A stretch of 64,000 bases of DNA from UBA4781 sp963674975 (GCA_963674975.1 OY771913.1:1736001-1800000), one strand, 5' to 3'. Numbered from the stretch's first letter, positions 16,831 through 25,647 are shown. Made by a program: numbers and translations. Notes: a model not told the origin generated them from the sequence alone.

Positions 16831-17946
16831 ATGTCATATCCCAGGAAATATACTGTTATCGGAGCCGGCAATGGGGGCAAAGCCATGGCAGCACATTTAG
16901 CGTTAATGGGGAAAGAAGTTACCCTTTACAATCGTACATTCAGCCATATTGAAGTGATTGCCAAACGAAAGGGGATTGAACTGGAAAGCTACCCGGGCGG
17001 TCCGCAAGGATTTGGGAAATTGAAAGATGCCACTTCTGACATTGCGGAAGCTGTTAAAACGGCAGAAGTTATCATGATCGTTATTCCGTCTTCAGGGCAT
17101 GCGGAAGTTGCGAAGCTGCTTGCTCCTCATGTGAGTGATGGACAGATCATCATTTTGAACCCAGGAAGGACTTTTGGATCGATCGAGTTTGATATCACCA
17201 TGCGGCGTGAAGGCTGTAAAGCAGATGTGATCATTTCAGAAGCAGAAACCTTCATCTACGCCAGCCGGGCTGATGGACCTGCCCAGGCGCGCATCTTCAG
17301 GATAAAAGAAGCCGTTCCTATTGCCGCTTTACCGGCTGTCAAAACTGAAACGGTATTGAAAGCCATTGAAGATGTATATCCGCAGTTCATTCAGGGAGAA
17401 GATGTTCTGCACACTGGTTTGAATAATATGGGTGCGATTTTTCATCCCGCCCTGACCATTTTGAATGCAGGCAGGATCGAATCGACCCATGGCGATTTTG
17501 AATTTTATATCGATGGGGTAACTCCTTCAGTTGGATATGTACTGGAAGCGCTTGACCGTGAGCGTGTAACGGTCGCCTCGGCAGTTGGCATACGTGCGCG
17601 CACAGCGTCCGAATGGCTGGAGCTTGCTTATAATGTGCAGGGAAAAGACCTGCGTGAAGCCATTCATAATCAGAGTGGATATTATGGGATCAAGGCTCCC
17701 TCAACGCTATCTCACCGCTATATCTTTGAGGATGTGCCCATGAGTCTGGTTCCCATTGCCTCTTTGGGCAGTCAATATGGAATCTCTGTACGTGCGATTG
17801 AAAGTATGATCCGTCTTGCGTGCATCATTCATAAGACAGATTACTACCGCACCGGCAGAACAGTGGATAAATTAGGGATCAAAGATCTAAGTGTTGCAGA
17901 ATTAAATATGTATGTAAAAGAAGGAATTAAGCATGATCTGGCATAG
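16831..17946 (+). CDS. NAD(P)-dependent opine (octopine/nopaline) dehydrogenase family protein
   Basis: This 371-residue protein has an N-terminal Rossmann domain with GAGNGG at 11-16 and the C-terminal octopine dehydrogenase domain (PF02317), including a conserved His in EDVLHTGLNNMGAIFHP. Family members reductively couple amino acids to 2-oxo acids, or run the reverse oxidation. AAGGAGG lies before the ATG. Its tight pairing with the B12 mutase-like gene suggests that it makes the mutase substrate or consumes the product (inference). Confidence 0.85.
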   Translation: MSYPRKYTVIGAGNGGKAMAAHLALMGKEVTLYNRTFSHIEVIAKRKGIELESYPGGPQGFGKLKDATSDIAEAVKTAEVIMIVIPSSGHAEVAKLLAPHVSDGQIIILNPGRTFGSIEFDITMRREGCKADVIISEAETFIYASRADGPAQARIFRIKEAVPIAALPAVKTETVLKAIEDVYPQFIQGEDVLHTGLNNMGAIFHPALTILNAGRIESTHGDFEFYIDGVTPSVGYVLEALDRERVTVASAVGIRARTASEWLELAYNVQGKDLREAIHNQSGYYGIKAPSTLSHRYIFEDVPMSLVPIASLGSQYGISVRAIESMIRLACIIHKTDYYRTGRTVDKLGIKDLSVAELNMYVKEGIKHDLA

Positions 17947-17968
17947 GAATTGCACTATAATAGATATA

Positions 17969-17996
17969 TTGCCATCCTTAAAAAATTGGCTATAAT
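17969..17996 (+). promoter_or_regulatory. Promoter of the secreted two-domain protein
   Basis: TTGCCA (17969-17974), a 16-base spacer and a perfect TATAAT (17991-17996) precede the gene at 18086. A second TATAAT is at 17956-17961. The remaining leader of about 80 bases contains a weak AGCAG/CTGCT pairing. Confidence 0.6.
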
Positions 17997-18085
17997 GAAA
18001 GCGAAAGCAGGGGTTTGTATTCCTTCTGCTGAAATGTTTTCATCGAAAATGTCTTTGTTTGAAAGGACTGATCACGGAGGAGATC

Positions 18086-18805
18086 ATGAAAAATAAATTT
18101 GCTCTACTCTTTGCGCTAATGCTTGTTCTGGTGATTTGCGCCCCCGTCCAGGCAGCTACTTACCCAACCTTTGATATCATGGGTGTTGTTGTAGACGACT
18201 CTGTTACCATCAGCACAAATTTATTCCCCGCGAATGAATTATATTATGTCTACATGGGATACAACGGCACATTGGGAATTAATGGCGTCCTTGTTACGAA
18301 AATTTGGACGGGTTCAGGTGGAACATTCAAAGCAAAATTCTATATCCCCGATGAATTGAAGGGACAAGATATTATTGCTATCCGTCTTGAAAGCCCCACC
18401 ACACCTTACTACAGCTATAACTTCTTCTATAACACCACATCATACAGCAGCTACAACTATACAACTTCGTCCTCTTCTTCATCGTCTTCGTCTTCATCTA
18501 CCTATGTACCCAATGACTTCCCAACTTTCAGTATCATCGGAGTTGTTAAAGGGGAATCGGTAACCGTACAAACCAGTTACTTCCCACCTGATGATATGTT
18601 TGGTGTCTATATGAAAGATGCTGCTTCTGCAGTGAAAACCTGGTACTACGTGGCTGGGTTCAATTCAGCGGATGGTTCGTCATTCACAGCCACCTTCGCC
18701 ATTCCGGCAGAACTGTTCTTCAAAGAAAAGATCGCGATCAAGATGTATAACTTAGATGAAGATTACATCACATACAACTTGTTCGAGAACAAAAATTACC
18801 CTTAG
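18086..18805 (+). CDS. Secreted protein with two homologous domains joined by a poly-Ser linker
   Basis: The 239-residue product has a signal peptide ending near VQA. Two related domains follow, each starting with a YPTFDIMGVV or FPTFSIIGVV element, then VTI or VTV, a Phe-Pro turn and F.A.F.IP.EL. They are joined by a linker rich in Tyr, Thr and Ser with 11 consecutive Ser (bases 18467-18499). Similar repeat proteins occur in Anaerolineae genomes, as far as I recall, with no known function. GGAGGAG precedes ATG 18086; a start at 18059 would spoil the signal peptide. It is monocistronic, with its own promoter and terminator. Confidence 0.75.
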   Translation: MKNKFALLFALMLVLVICAPVQAATYPTFDIMGVVVDDSVTISTNLFPANELYYVYMGYNGTLGINGVLVTKIWTGSGGTFKAKFYIPDELKGQDIIAIRLESPTTPYYSYNFFYNTTSYSSYNYTTSSSSSSSSSSSTYVPNDFPTFSIIGVVKGESVTVQTSYFPPDDMFGVYMKDAASAVKTWYYVAGFNSADGSSFTATFAIPAELFFKEKIAIKMYNLDEDYITYNLFENKNYP

Positions 18806-18826
18806 ATCGATTTCATAAATAACAAG

Positions 18827-18857
18827 AAAGACCCCGCTAATTCAGCGGGGTCTTTTT
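18827..18857. terminator. Bidirectional terminator
   Basis: AAAGACCCCGCT (18827-18838) and AGCGGGGTCTTT (18844-18855) form a 12-bp stem with a 5-base loop and a T-run. It separates two convergent genes. Confidence 0.9.
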
Positions 18858-18860
18858 GCA

Positions 18861-19400
18861 TCAACTGTTTTCCCCATCCGGGATGGAGAGGATGCGGACG
18901 TTCCGCACTCCTGCTTTTTGTTCCACGATCTCTTTCCAGTCAGGATCAAGAAATTCCACCATGCGTTGATCTACCAGGACGAAATCGGCGCCGCGGCAGC
19001 CCATTTCCAGTACAGAGGCATGCCCTTCGAATATCCATACTGCATGCCCTAAATAAGCAAATCCCAGCAGGTAATCGAAGAAAGGGATCGCCTTGCGGAT
19101 ATCTTTGCGCAGTGCATCTATCTCTGTAAAAGCGATCACTGCAATTTTGAGTGTGTGATCTGAGGGCAATAATTTTTCAAGGGAAAGTCTCGATTCGGAT
19201 GGCAGCGTGTCTTCGGGATAGCTGTCTTTGATCAGCAGTAAACGTCCGGGAGATATGATCACCACACGCCGGAAATGGCTTTTATCAGCCAGAATTGTTT
19301 CTTCCTGAGCGAGGGCTTTTGCCTGCGTGAAAACCTCCTCCAATCCCGGTCGGATATCCACTTCGGGCATATGAACTTGAAAGATCGTGTTGTTCTCCAT
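18861..19400 (-). CDS. Conserved-looking hypothetical protein
   Basis: Not recognised. The 179-residue product is soluble, without signal peptide, Cys-rich motif or membrane helix. It reads as a mixed alpha/beta protein with a hydrophobic strand (VVIISPGRLLLI) and a second one (KIAVIAFTEI). Overall composition fits a cytoplasmic protein. GAGGAAAA precedes the ATG. It diverges from the YjbQ gene with 88 bases between them. Confidence 0.7.
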   Translation of the reverse strand: MENNTIFQVHMPEVDIRPGLEEVFTQAKALAQEETILADKSHFRRVVIISPGRLLLIKDSYPEDTLPSESRLSLEKLLPSDHTLKIAVIAFTEIDALRKDIRKAIPFFDYLLGFAYLGHAVWIFEGHASVLEMGCRGADFVLVDQRMVEFLDPDWKEIVEQKAGVRNVRILSIPDGENS

Positions 19401-19488
19401 TTTTCCTCAACGCTTAAGTTTACTTGAAAAGTAAATTTTATTGAAAATAAGCTAGTAGAATCAATGAGAGCAGCATCAGGAGCTGAAC

Positions 19489-19908
19489 ATGAAGAGTTTT
19501 AGAAAAGAACTGTGGTTTGTTATCCCTTCTCGCCGGGCTTATTTAAACATTACTTCTAAGGTAGAGGAATGTTTGCGCGAAAGCGGAATTCAGGAGGGAC
19601 TTTGCCTGGTAAATGCGATGCATATCACTGCCAGCGTATATATCAACGATGATGAAAGCGGGTTGCTGCATGATTATGATGCCTGGCTGGAACAACTTGC
19701 TCCGCATGAGCCTGTGAAAAGCTATCAGCACAATCGCACCGGTGAGGATAATGCCGATGCGCATATGAAGCGCCAGGTCATGGGGCGTGAGGTGGTGGTC
19801 GCTGTAACCAATGGGAAACTTGATTTTGGTCCCTGGGAGCAGATATTCTATGGCGAATTTGATGGAAGGCGCAGGAAGCGTGTGCTGGTAAAAATCATTG
19901 GGGAATAG
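19489..19908 (+). CDS. YjbQ/UPF0047 family protein
   Basis: This 139-residue protein matches the YjbQ family (PF01894), with the NAMHITASVYINDDESGL segment and the C-terminal PWEQIFYGEFDG..R.V.VKIIGE. Family members have weak thiamine-phosphate synthase activity, but the true role is unclear. The protein is small, cytoplasmic and full-length. AGGAG lies 6 bases before the ATG. It converges with the kinase gene, 17 bases apart. Confidence 0.9.
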   Translation: MKSFRKELWFVIPSRRAYLNITSKVEECLRESGIQEGLCLVNAMHITASVYINDDESGLLHDYDAWLEQLAPHEPVKSYQHNRTGEDNADAHMKRQVMGREVVVAVTNGKLDFGPWEQIFYGEFDGRRRKRVLVKIIGE

Positions 19909-19925
19909 TATCTATTCCCCAATCT

Positions 19926-21500
19926 TTATGTATTTACTCTGTGGTAAATACCCTTCATTTGTTTATAGACAGAACAGAAAACATCAAAACGTTCATCGTA
20001 GGTAGCACGGTTGCTGCTCTGTGGCTGATAAGAATGCTGGAATTTCACCAGGTCCGGGATATCGCTGAAATTGATCTCGCCCAACCCGGCAGCCCCTATC
20101 CAGGCAGCTCCGCGCGCATTAGCGCAGATCGGGTCAGCCGCCTGCTTGATCTCCACATTCATCACATCTGCAAATATCTGGCACCATACATTTGATTGGG
20201 CGCCGCCGCCTACAATGTGTATGGTTTTTACCTTGCGCTTCATGAATTTTTCAACAGGCTTTAACATCCAGCGTGTGTTGAAAGCGATTCCCTCCAGGAA
20301 GGCGCGGATGATATCTTCGCGGTTATTGTTAAGGGAGAGATTGAAAAGCCCGGCTCGTAAAGTGCGGTCATCCACCGGCGCCCGTTCTCCCCATATCCAG
20401 GGGGTGTAGATCACGCCGTTGCTGCCGGCAGGCACGCGCTCTGCAATCTGATCGAGCACCTTGAAAATATCCGGTACATCGGCTTCCTGCAGCAGTTCGT
20501 CTTTATGGTAAAGGATCTTATCGCGTAAGAAGGTGAGGTTTCCTCCTGCCGTTGCCTGCAGAGCGGTCAGCAGGTAGCGCCCCGGAATGGCGCAGGGCAC
20601 CGATGCCATCGAGGAGCTGATATCCGTCTTTTTATAAGGAACGTGGGCTGACATCCAGGAAGAAGTGCCGATATACAGGTGCATGGCATAATCTTCCACT
20701 GTTCCTGCACCGATGGCAGCAGCGGTGTTATCGATGGAACCGGCTACTACCTTCACTTTTTCACTCACCCCGAATTCTTTGGCGACCTGCGGCAGGATGG
20801 TTCCCAGTACGGTGGTGCAGGAAACGACTTCAGGCAGTTTTGCTTTATCGATCCCGAGGATATTAATTAATTCATTATCATAATGGATTGCATCCGGATC
20901 GCGGTTGTCCGTCACCCAGGATGTGAGGATGGAATCAGCCGTGGCAGCAAAACGCCCGGTTAAACGCAGGTTCATATAATCTAGTACATTCAAGAATTTA
21001 TAGGTCTTTTCGTAGATACCGGGCATTTCATCGCGAATGTAGAGCATATGACCGGCGGGGTCTTTGCCGGTCATGGAAGGCATTCCACCTGTTGAGCGGA
21101 TGAAATGCAGCACTTTAGAAAGGGCAGCGCCATCAATATTGATCAATCCCTTTAATTGCTTGTGCAAGTTGGCTGCGCCGCGCATATCCATCCACAGAAT
21201 GCAGTTCGACAGGGCATTTCCCTGCCTATCTACCGGTATAGTTCCTTCCCCCTGTGTGGAACAGCATACAGCATAGATCGACCCGGCATGTGAAGATTGT
21301 TTTTTCAGCAGTTGTTTTGTTGCGGTAAGGAAAGCCTGCCACCATTCATCCGGTGCCTGTTCGGTTCCCCCATCCGGGGTCAAGATGAGCTTCAAAGGCT
21401 GGCTTTCCCAGCCCAGCACCTCCCCGTCGATGGTAATAAGCGCAACCTTAACCCCGGAAGTTCCAAGATCAACGGAAAGAATTGTCTTTTTAGATGCCAT
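19926..21500 (-). CDS. FGGY-family carbohydrate kinase (xylulokinase-like)
   Basis: This 524-residue kinase starts with the ATPase phosphate-1 motif ILSVDLGTSGVKVALI and contains ILWMDMRG, GSIDNTAAAIGAGT and the adenosine motif IVGGGAQSNVWCQIFADV. FGGY kinases phosphorylate sugars or polyols. ATG 21500 was chosen because AAAGGA precedes it; the longer open frame overlaps the MFS gene. It is the last gene of a four-gene operon with aldolase, aminotransferase and transporter, so its substrate is probably the deaminated ketose or polyol made there (inference). Confidence 0.9.
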   Translation of the reverse strand: MASKKTILSVDLGTSGVKVALITIDGEVLGWESQPLKLILTPDGGTEQAPDEWWQAFLTATKQLLKKQSSHAGSIYAVCCSTQGEGTIPVDRQGNALSNCILWMDMRGAANLHKQLKGLINIDGAALSKVLHFIRSTGGMPSMTGKDPAGHMLYIRDEMPGIYEKTYKFLNVLDYMNLRLTGRFAATADSILTSWVTDNRDPDAIHYDNELINILGIDKAKLPEVVSCTTVLGTILPQVAKEFGVSEKVKVVAGSIDNTAAAIGAGTVEDYAMHLYIGTSSWMSAHVPYKKTDISSSMASVPCAIPGRYLLTALQATAGGNLTFLRDKILYHKDELLQEADVPDIFKVLDQIAERVPAGSNGVIYTPWIWGERAPVDDRTLRAGLFNLSLNNNREDIIRAFLEGIAFNTRWMLKPVEKFMKRKVKTIHIVGGGAQSNVWCQIFADVMNVEIKQAADPICANARGAAWIGAAGLGEINFSDIPDLVKFQHSYQPQSSNRATYDERFDVFCSVYKQMKGIYHRVNT

Positions 21501-21517
21501 GGTCGATCCTTTGATTT

Positions 21518-22726
21518 TTATTTTTGTTTCTTTACATCTTTCATCTGGCTGACCAGAATCAGGCAGAGAGCCAGCAGCCCGACTGCTAATAATAGAGAAG
21601 AAGTGAAAGATCCATCCTCGCCGCGCATGGCTTCCATGATGTACACAAAAACCACAGCTGCCTGTCCGCATAATTGAATAAGTCCGTTCGATGTTCCTTC
21701 GGGTGTGGGATAGGTCACTTCGGTGGCATACTGCATCCCGATCGGATTGACGCTGACCAGGAAGAAACCCATCACAAATGCCGATATGAAGAGCACCCAC
21801 ATATTGGTTGCGTAGGTAACTCCGATGAGACCTGGAATTGCCAGGGCAATACCAATATAAAGGTATTTCTGTCGTTTCTGTTCTTTATCAGAAAGAGCTG
21901 GCACCAGCACAGCCCCTAAAAGCCCTCCAACCAGCATAAGCGCGCCCAGCGTCCCTGCATCGGTGGGGGTAAAGCCGCGGGGTCGGATGATGCCCTCCAC
22001 CCAGGTGGTGATCCCGTTGAAGAGACCAAGCCCAACAAAGGAAATTGCCAGATACATTAGAAATGGTTTTACGGTCAGGGCGTGTTTCAATCCATCCAGC
22101 ATCAGAGCGCGTACTTCCTGCTTTTCTGCGCTGGGTGGTGTGGGGGGATTCTCGCGGGCGAAGATGATAAAGAGCACAGATGATGCGGCACCGATCGCTC
22201 CGTAGATCACCTGAATGAAGGCGATATCCATGCCCCCTTCGTATAAAATAGGGGTGAGCACCATACCAGCGCCGGTACCCACCAGGTTTGCCAGGGTGAT
22301 CAAGCCAACAATGGTAGCTCGTTCATCCTTTGGGAACCACTTTGCCGGGATGGTCGTCCACGCGTTCAGCAAAAAGGGCTGTGCCACGGCAATACCGATG
22401 GAGCAGATTAACACCAGCGTGTAATCCTGACCGGCAAATCCGCGCAGTAGACCAAAAATTGCCATCAAAATTGCGCCGATAGAAACCGCTTTTTTATATC
22501 CATATTTATCAATGATCCACGATACAGGGATAGATAATGGAATGAATGCGATCATGAAAACCATAGAAAGAAGACCTATTTTCCCATCGGTGACGCCGTA
22601 GTACTCTGCTGCAGGTCCCATGATCGGCGAATATGCGATCCACAGCATCTGCATGGTGAGATTTAGAAACATGAAAACAGCCAATATCACCCAACGATAT
22701 TTATAAAGCTTGAATTCTTGTGCCAT
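21518..22726 (-). CDS. MFS transporter
   Basis: This 402-residue protein has about 12 membrane helices in two halves, with the loop motif DKYGYKKAVSIGA between helices 2 and 3 typical of the major facilitator superfamily. It is probably the importer for the substrate of the surrounding operon. AAGGAGG stands 7 bases before the ATG. It lies 28 bases after the aminotransferase gene and 17 bases before the kinase gene. Confidence 0.9.
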   Translation of the reverse strand: MAQEFKLYKYRWVILAVFMFLNLTMQMLWIAYSPIMGPAAEYYGVTDGKIGLLSMVFMIAFIPLSIPVSWIIDKYGYKKAVSIGAILMAIFGLLRGFAGQDYTLVLICSIGIAVAQPFLLNAWTTIPAKWFPKDERATIVGLITLANLVGTGAGMVLTPILYEGGMDIAFIQVIYGAIGAASSVLFIIFARENPPTPPSAEKQEVRALMLDGLKHALTVKPFLMYLAISFVGLGLFNGITTWVEGIIRPRGFTPTDAGTLGALMLVGGLLGAVLVPALSDKEQKRQKYLYIGIALAIPGLIGVTYATNMWVLFISAFVMGFFLVSVNPIGMQYATEVTYPTPEGTSNGLIQLCGQAAVVFVYIMEAMRGEDGSFTSSLLLAVGLLALCLILVSQMKDVKKQK

Positions 22727-22754
22727 GATGAATCCTCCTTAATCGATTGTTTTT

Positions 22755-24209
22755 TTAAATAACACCTTCTACCAATGATAGTACCGATTCAAAATGTTTT
22801 AATGCTTCATCAATGATCTCATCTGTATCAGCCAGGGAAGTATACATGCGCGAACCGGCTAGAGTGACCAGCCCATTTGCCATATAAGCTGCACCCATTT
22901 CTTCGATCATGTGCTTGCGCGGTTTTAATTCTTTCAGGGTGCGGATGGGGTTATGCAGGTCCAGCAGCATGACCCCGGATGTCTCCAGATGTACGATGCT
23001 GCCCTGGTTGTAAGCGACAAAGGGAAGTTCATATTTATCGATGATCTTCTGTAGTCCGCTGGTGAGCCGGTCTCCGGCTCTCCCTGCGAATACTGCTGCA
23101 TTGGTGCGTTCCATTTCTTTAAGTGCATAGTATCCGGCTACACAAGAGAGCGGATTGGCAGAAAGCGTGCCGCCTACATAGGCTCGCTCACCGGTTCCAC
23201 CGATACCGGCAGCGAAACAGTTCACCACGTCAGCGCGTCCCCCAACGCCGCCTGCCATAGGATAGCCGCCTGTGATGCATTTGCCAAAGACGGTCAGATC
23301 GGGTTTGATCCCGAAATAACCCTGCGCGCTTCCCATTCCAAGCCGAAAGCCGGTAACCACTTCATCAAAAATGAGCAGGGCTCCGAATTCATCGCATAAT
23401 TCACGCACCTTTTGGTTGAAATCGTAAGGAACGGGGCGTGTGCCAGATTCGGGACCAACCGGCTCAACAATGACGGCGGCTGTCCCTCCGCGCAGGCGGT
23501 TGAGAATGAGGTGCCGGCGTAAAGAAGCCAGTGAATTGGGGAAAAACTCCTGCGTGGAAGAAGTGGCTCCACGGGGAATACCTTTCGATTCCAATCTTCC
23601 GGTACCCGGCACGTGCAGGGCATAAACCATGCTGTCGCTCCACCCGTGATAGGCGCCGCCCACTTTAATGACATATTTCTTTTTAGTGAATGTGCGTGCT
23701 GCCCTGATGGCTGCCATTACCCCTTCGGTTCCGGTTCCCAGCATACGGAACATTTCAATGGAAGGCATGTAGCTCTGGATCAACTGCGCCAGTTTCAACT
23801 CGTATTCGTGAAATAAACCAGTCACCGGTCCGCAGGAACGCAGCAGTTCAAACACTTTTTCACGAACCGGGGCGTAATTACTGCCCAGAACGGTGGGACC
23901 GCCCGCCTGCAGAAAATCAATATAGCGGTTGCCGTCCTTATCCCATAAATAGGCACCCTCGGCTTTTTCAATGGCGATCGGGAAGGGATAATTGAAAGCC
24001 AGATTGTGCTGAACCCCGCCGGGAATGATCTTCTTCGCTTCTTCGATGAGCTGCTTGGAGCCAGTACATTTTGTCTCAAAATAATTCAAAAACTCCTGCA
24101 TTTTTTCGCGTTTGATCGGGCGCAGCGGCTGCGCGATCAGAGCGTTCAGCCGTCTGTAGATTTCATTTACATCGGGGTACTGTGAAATTGCATAACCTTG
24201 TTCACTCAT
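22755..24209 (-). CDS. Class III aminotransferase (glutamate-1-semialdehyde aminomutase-like)
   Basis: This 484-residue PLP enzyme shows VGGAYHGWSD, IFDEVVTGFRLG with the cofactor-binding Asp, and FGKCITGGYP with the Schiff-base Lys. It is related to HemL, but sits in a sugar-type catabolic operon and has an extra N-terminal segment of about 60 residues, so a catabolic transaminase for an amino-sugar or amino-polyol is more likely than haem synthesis (inference). Its ATG overlaps the aldolase stop as ATGA. Confidence 0.88.
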   Translation of the reverse strand: MSEQGYAISQYPDVNEIYRRLNALIAQPLRPIKREKMQEFLNYFETKCTGSKQLIEEAKKIIPGGVQHNLAFNYPFPIAIEKAEGAYLWDKDGNRYIDFLQAGGPTVLGSNYAPVREKVFELLRSCGPVTGLFHEYELKLAQLIQSYMPSIEMFRMLGTGTEGVMAAIRAARTFTKKKYVIKVGGAYHGWSDSMVYALHVPGTGRLESKGIPRGATSSTQEFFPNSLASLRRHLILNRLRGGTAAVIVEPVGPESGTRPVPYDFNQKVRELCDEFGALLIFDEVVTGFRLGMGSAQGYFGIKPDLTVFGKCITGGYPMAGGVGGRADVVNCFAAGIGGTGERAYVGGTLSANPLSCVAGYYALKEMERTNAAVFAGRAGDRLTSGLQKIIDKYELPFVAYNQGSIVHLETSGVMLLDLHNPIRTLKELKPRKHMIEEMGAAYMANGLVTLAGSRMYTSLADTDEIIDEALKHFESVLSLVEGVI

Positions 24210-24895
24210 TTTTTGAACTCCATTGATAAATTTTCTTCTGCAAATCTCTTCTCATCGGCACGCAGCTTTGAAAAAGCGATCTCGCGCACAAACAGGGGGA
24301 TATGAGATACTTTTTCATCCGATAATAATGCCAGCAGATAAGCCAGAGCACATTTTTCAAGCAGCGCCATATTGTGGATGGCGCGCTGTGCATCTTCTCC
24401 AAAGACCAGAACACCATGGTTTTGGAGGATAAATGCGTTATTCCCATTTTTTACTTTCTTTTGGACATTCTTTTTCAAAAAACTGGTGCCAGAAGGGGCA
24501 TAGGGGATGATCTCAACTGAACGACCAAGAAAACGCACCTGTTCATCGAACAGGTGCGGGATCGGTTTATTGATAATACCAAGCGCGCTGGCATACGGTT
24601 GATGGGTGTGAATGATCACGTTTACATCAGGGCGGTACTGGTAGACAGAAGCATGCATGCCGCTTTCAATGGAAGGTTTGCGCTTCCCTTCTTTTTGATT
24701 AAGATCATGATCGAGAACGCAGATATCAGCATTTTTCATCAGGGTGTAATCGTAGCTGGAGGGGGTGATGGCGAAAGCAGATTGTCCTTTCACCCGAACC
24801 GATATGTTGCCTTCGGTGGATTTTAAATATCCTTTTGTCATCAGGATCTGGCAGATCTCTACAACCTGCTGTTTTTCGTTATCGAAAGATGTCAT
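24206..24895 (-). CDS. Class II aldolase/adducin family protein (fuculose-phosphate aldolase-like)
   Basis: This 229-residue protein has the class II aldolase signatures: GNISVR near residue 30, the acidic IESGMHASVY region, the zinc-binding HTHQP and a third His in LQNHGVL. Such enzymes split sugar phosphates into dihydroxyacetone phosphate and an aldehyde. It is the first gene of the operon, with a perfect -35 promoter and a TetR operator upstream. Confidence 0.9.
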   Translation of the reverse strand: MTSFDNEKQQVVEICQILMTKGYLKSTEGNISVRVKGQSAFAITPSSYDYTLMKNADICVLDHDLNQKEGKRKPSIESGMHASVYQYRPDVNVIIHTHQPYASALGIINKPIPHLFDEQVRFLGRSVEIIPYAPSGTSFLKKNVQKKVKNGNNAFILQNHGVLVFGEDAQRAIHNMALLEKCALAYLLALLSDEKVSHIPLFVREIAFSKLRADEKRFAEENLSMEFKK

Positions 24896-24916
24896 TCCTT
24901 CCCCTTTCTGATAAAC

Positions 24917-24945
24917 TTGAATTGAATTTTATTATCTAATATAAT
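24917..24945 (+). promoter_or_regulatory. Promoter of the tetR-type gene
   Basis: TTGAAT (24917-24922), 17 bases, TATAAT (24940-24945). It overlaps the oppositely oriented operon promoter, so the two face one another. Confidence 0.7.
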
Positions 24946-24959
24946 CTAGACAGTGTCAA
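24931..24959 (-). promoter_or_regulatory. Promoter of the aldolase-aminotransferase-MFS-kinase operon
   Basis: On the minus strand TTGACA (24959-24954), a 17-base spacer and GATAAT (24936-24931) make a near-consensus promoter for the gene starting at 24895. Confidence 0.8.
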
Positions 24960-24962
24960 GAT
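24944..24962. promoter_or_regulatory. TetR-type operator, 19-bp near-perfect palindrome
   Basis: ATCTAGACAGTGTCAAGAT is symmetrical around G24953, with only one mismatched pair. It covers the whole -35 box and half of the spacer of the operon promoter and lies just after the tetR -10 box, so one bound dimer could repress both. Confidence 0.75.
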
Positions 24963-24970
24963 AAGAAATA

Positions 24971-25597
24971 ATGGAAATGGAAAATAAAAATCCTTATCAT
25001 CATGGTGATCTAAAGAATGCACTGATCCGTACCGGGGTTGAGATACTGGCGCGCGAAGGGGCGAGTGCATTAAGCCTGCGCAAAGTAGCGCGCAAAGCGG
25101 GAGTGAGCCACTCTGCCCCCTATGCCCATTTTAAAGATAAACAGGCTCTGATCACTGCAATCTCTATTGAAGGCTATAAAAAGTTGTTGCACATACTGGA
25201 AAGCACTTTTCAGGAATATAAAGATGACACAGGGTATTTATTGTCTGAAACTGCCTGGGCGTATTTCAATTTTGCGATCCATGAAACAGATACATTCAAG
25301 GTGATGTTTTCGGGCATATTGGAAAAGGAGAAAAAAGATCCTGATCTGGTAGATGTGGTACAGCAAACCTATCAAATAGTTGTTCAGGTTGTTTCCATTT
25401 GCCAGTCTGAAGGGATCCTGGCTGTCGGGGATGCCAATCTGGTAGCCACAGCAGTATGGGCGCAGATCTATGGATTGATCTCCCTGTATTTAGAAGGACA
25501 GATCTCCCACAGTATTCTTGACCGTTATAACCTGAAATCGATCCTTTTGTTCTCGATAAACCAGATCACGCTTATTCCTATTCAACTAAAAAATTGA
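24971..25597 (+). CDS. TetR/AcrR family transcriptional regulator
   Basis: This 208-residue regulator has an N-terminal helix-turn-helix, ALSLRKVARKAGVSHSAPYAHFKDKQAL in outline near residues 36-63, and a helical ligand-binding domain with a TetR_C-type (WHG) pattern (AWAYFNFAIHE). It is transcribed divergently from the four-gene operon and shares an operator with it, so it most likely represses that operon until the substrate or a derivative binds. No clear Shine-Dalgarno precedes ATG 24971; ATG 24977 is an alternative. Confidence 0.9.
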   Translation: MEMENKNPYHHGDLKNALIRTGVEILAREGASALSLRKVARKAGVSHSAPYAHFKDKQALITAISIEGYKKLLHILESTFQEYKDDTGYLLSETAWAYFNFAIHETDTFKVMFSGILEKEKKDPDLVDVVQQTYQIVVQVVSICQSEGILAVGDANLVATAVWAQIYGLISLYLEGQISHSILDRYNLKSILLFSINQITLIPIQLKN

Positions 25598-25602
25598 TAA
25601 AA

Positions 25603-25630
25603 AAAAGGCAGCCGCCAACGGCTGCCTTTT
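25603..25630. terminator. Bidirectional terminator
   Basis: AAAAGGCAGCCG (25603-25614) pairs with CGGCTGCCTTTT (25619-25630) around a CCAA loop, between the convergent tetR-type and DUF5684 genes. Confidence 0.9.
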
Positions 25631-25647
25631 GACCGAATAAAAAAACC

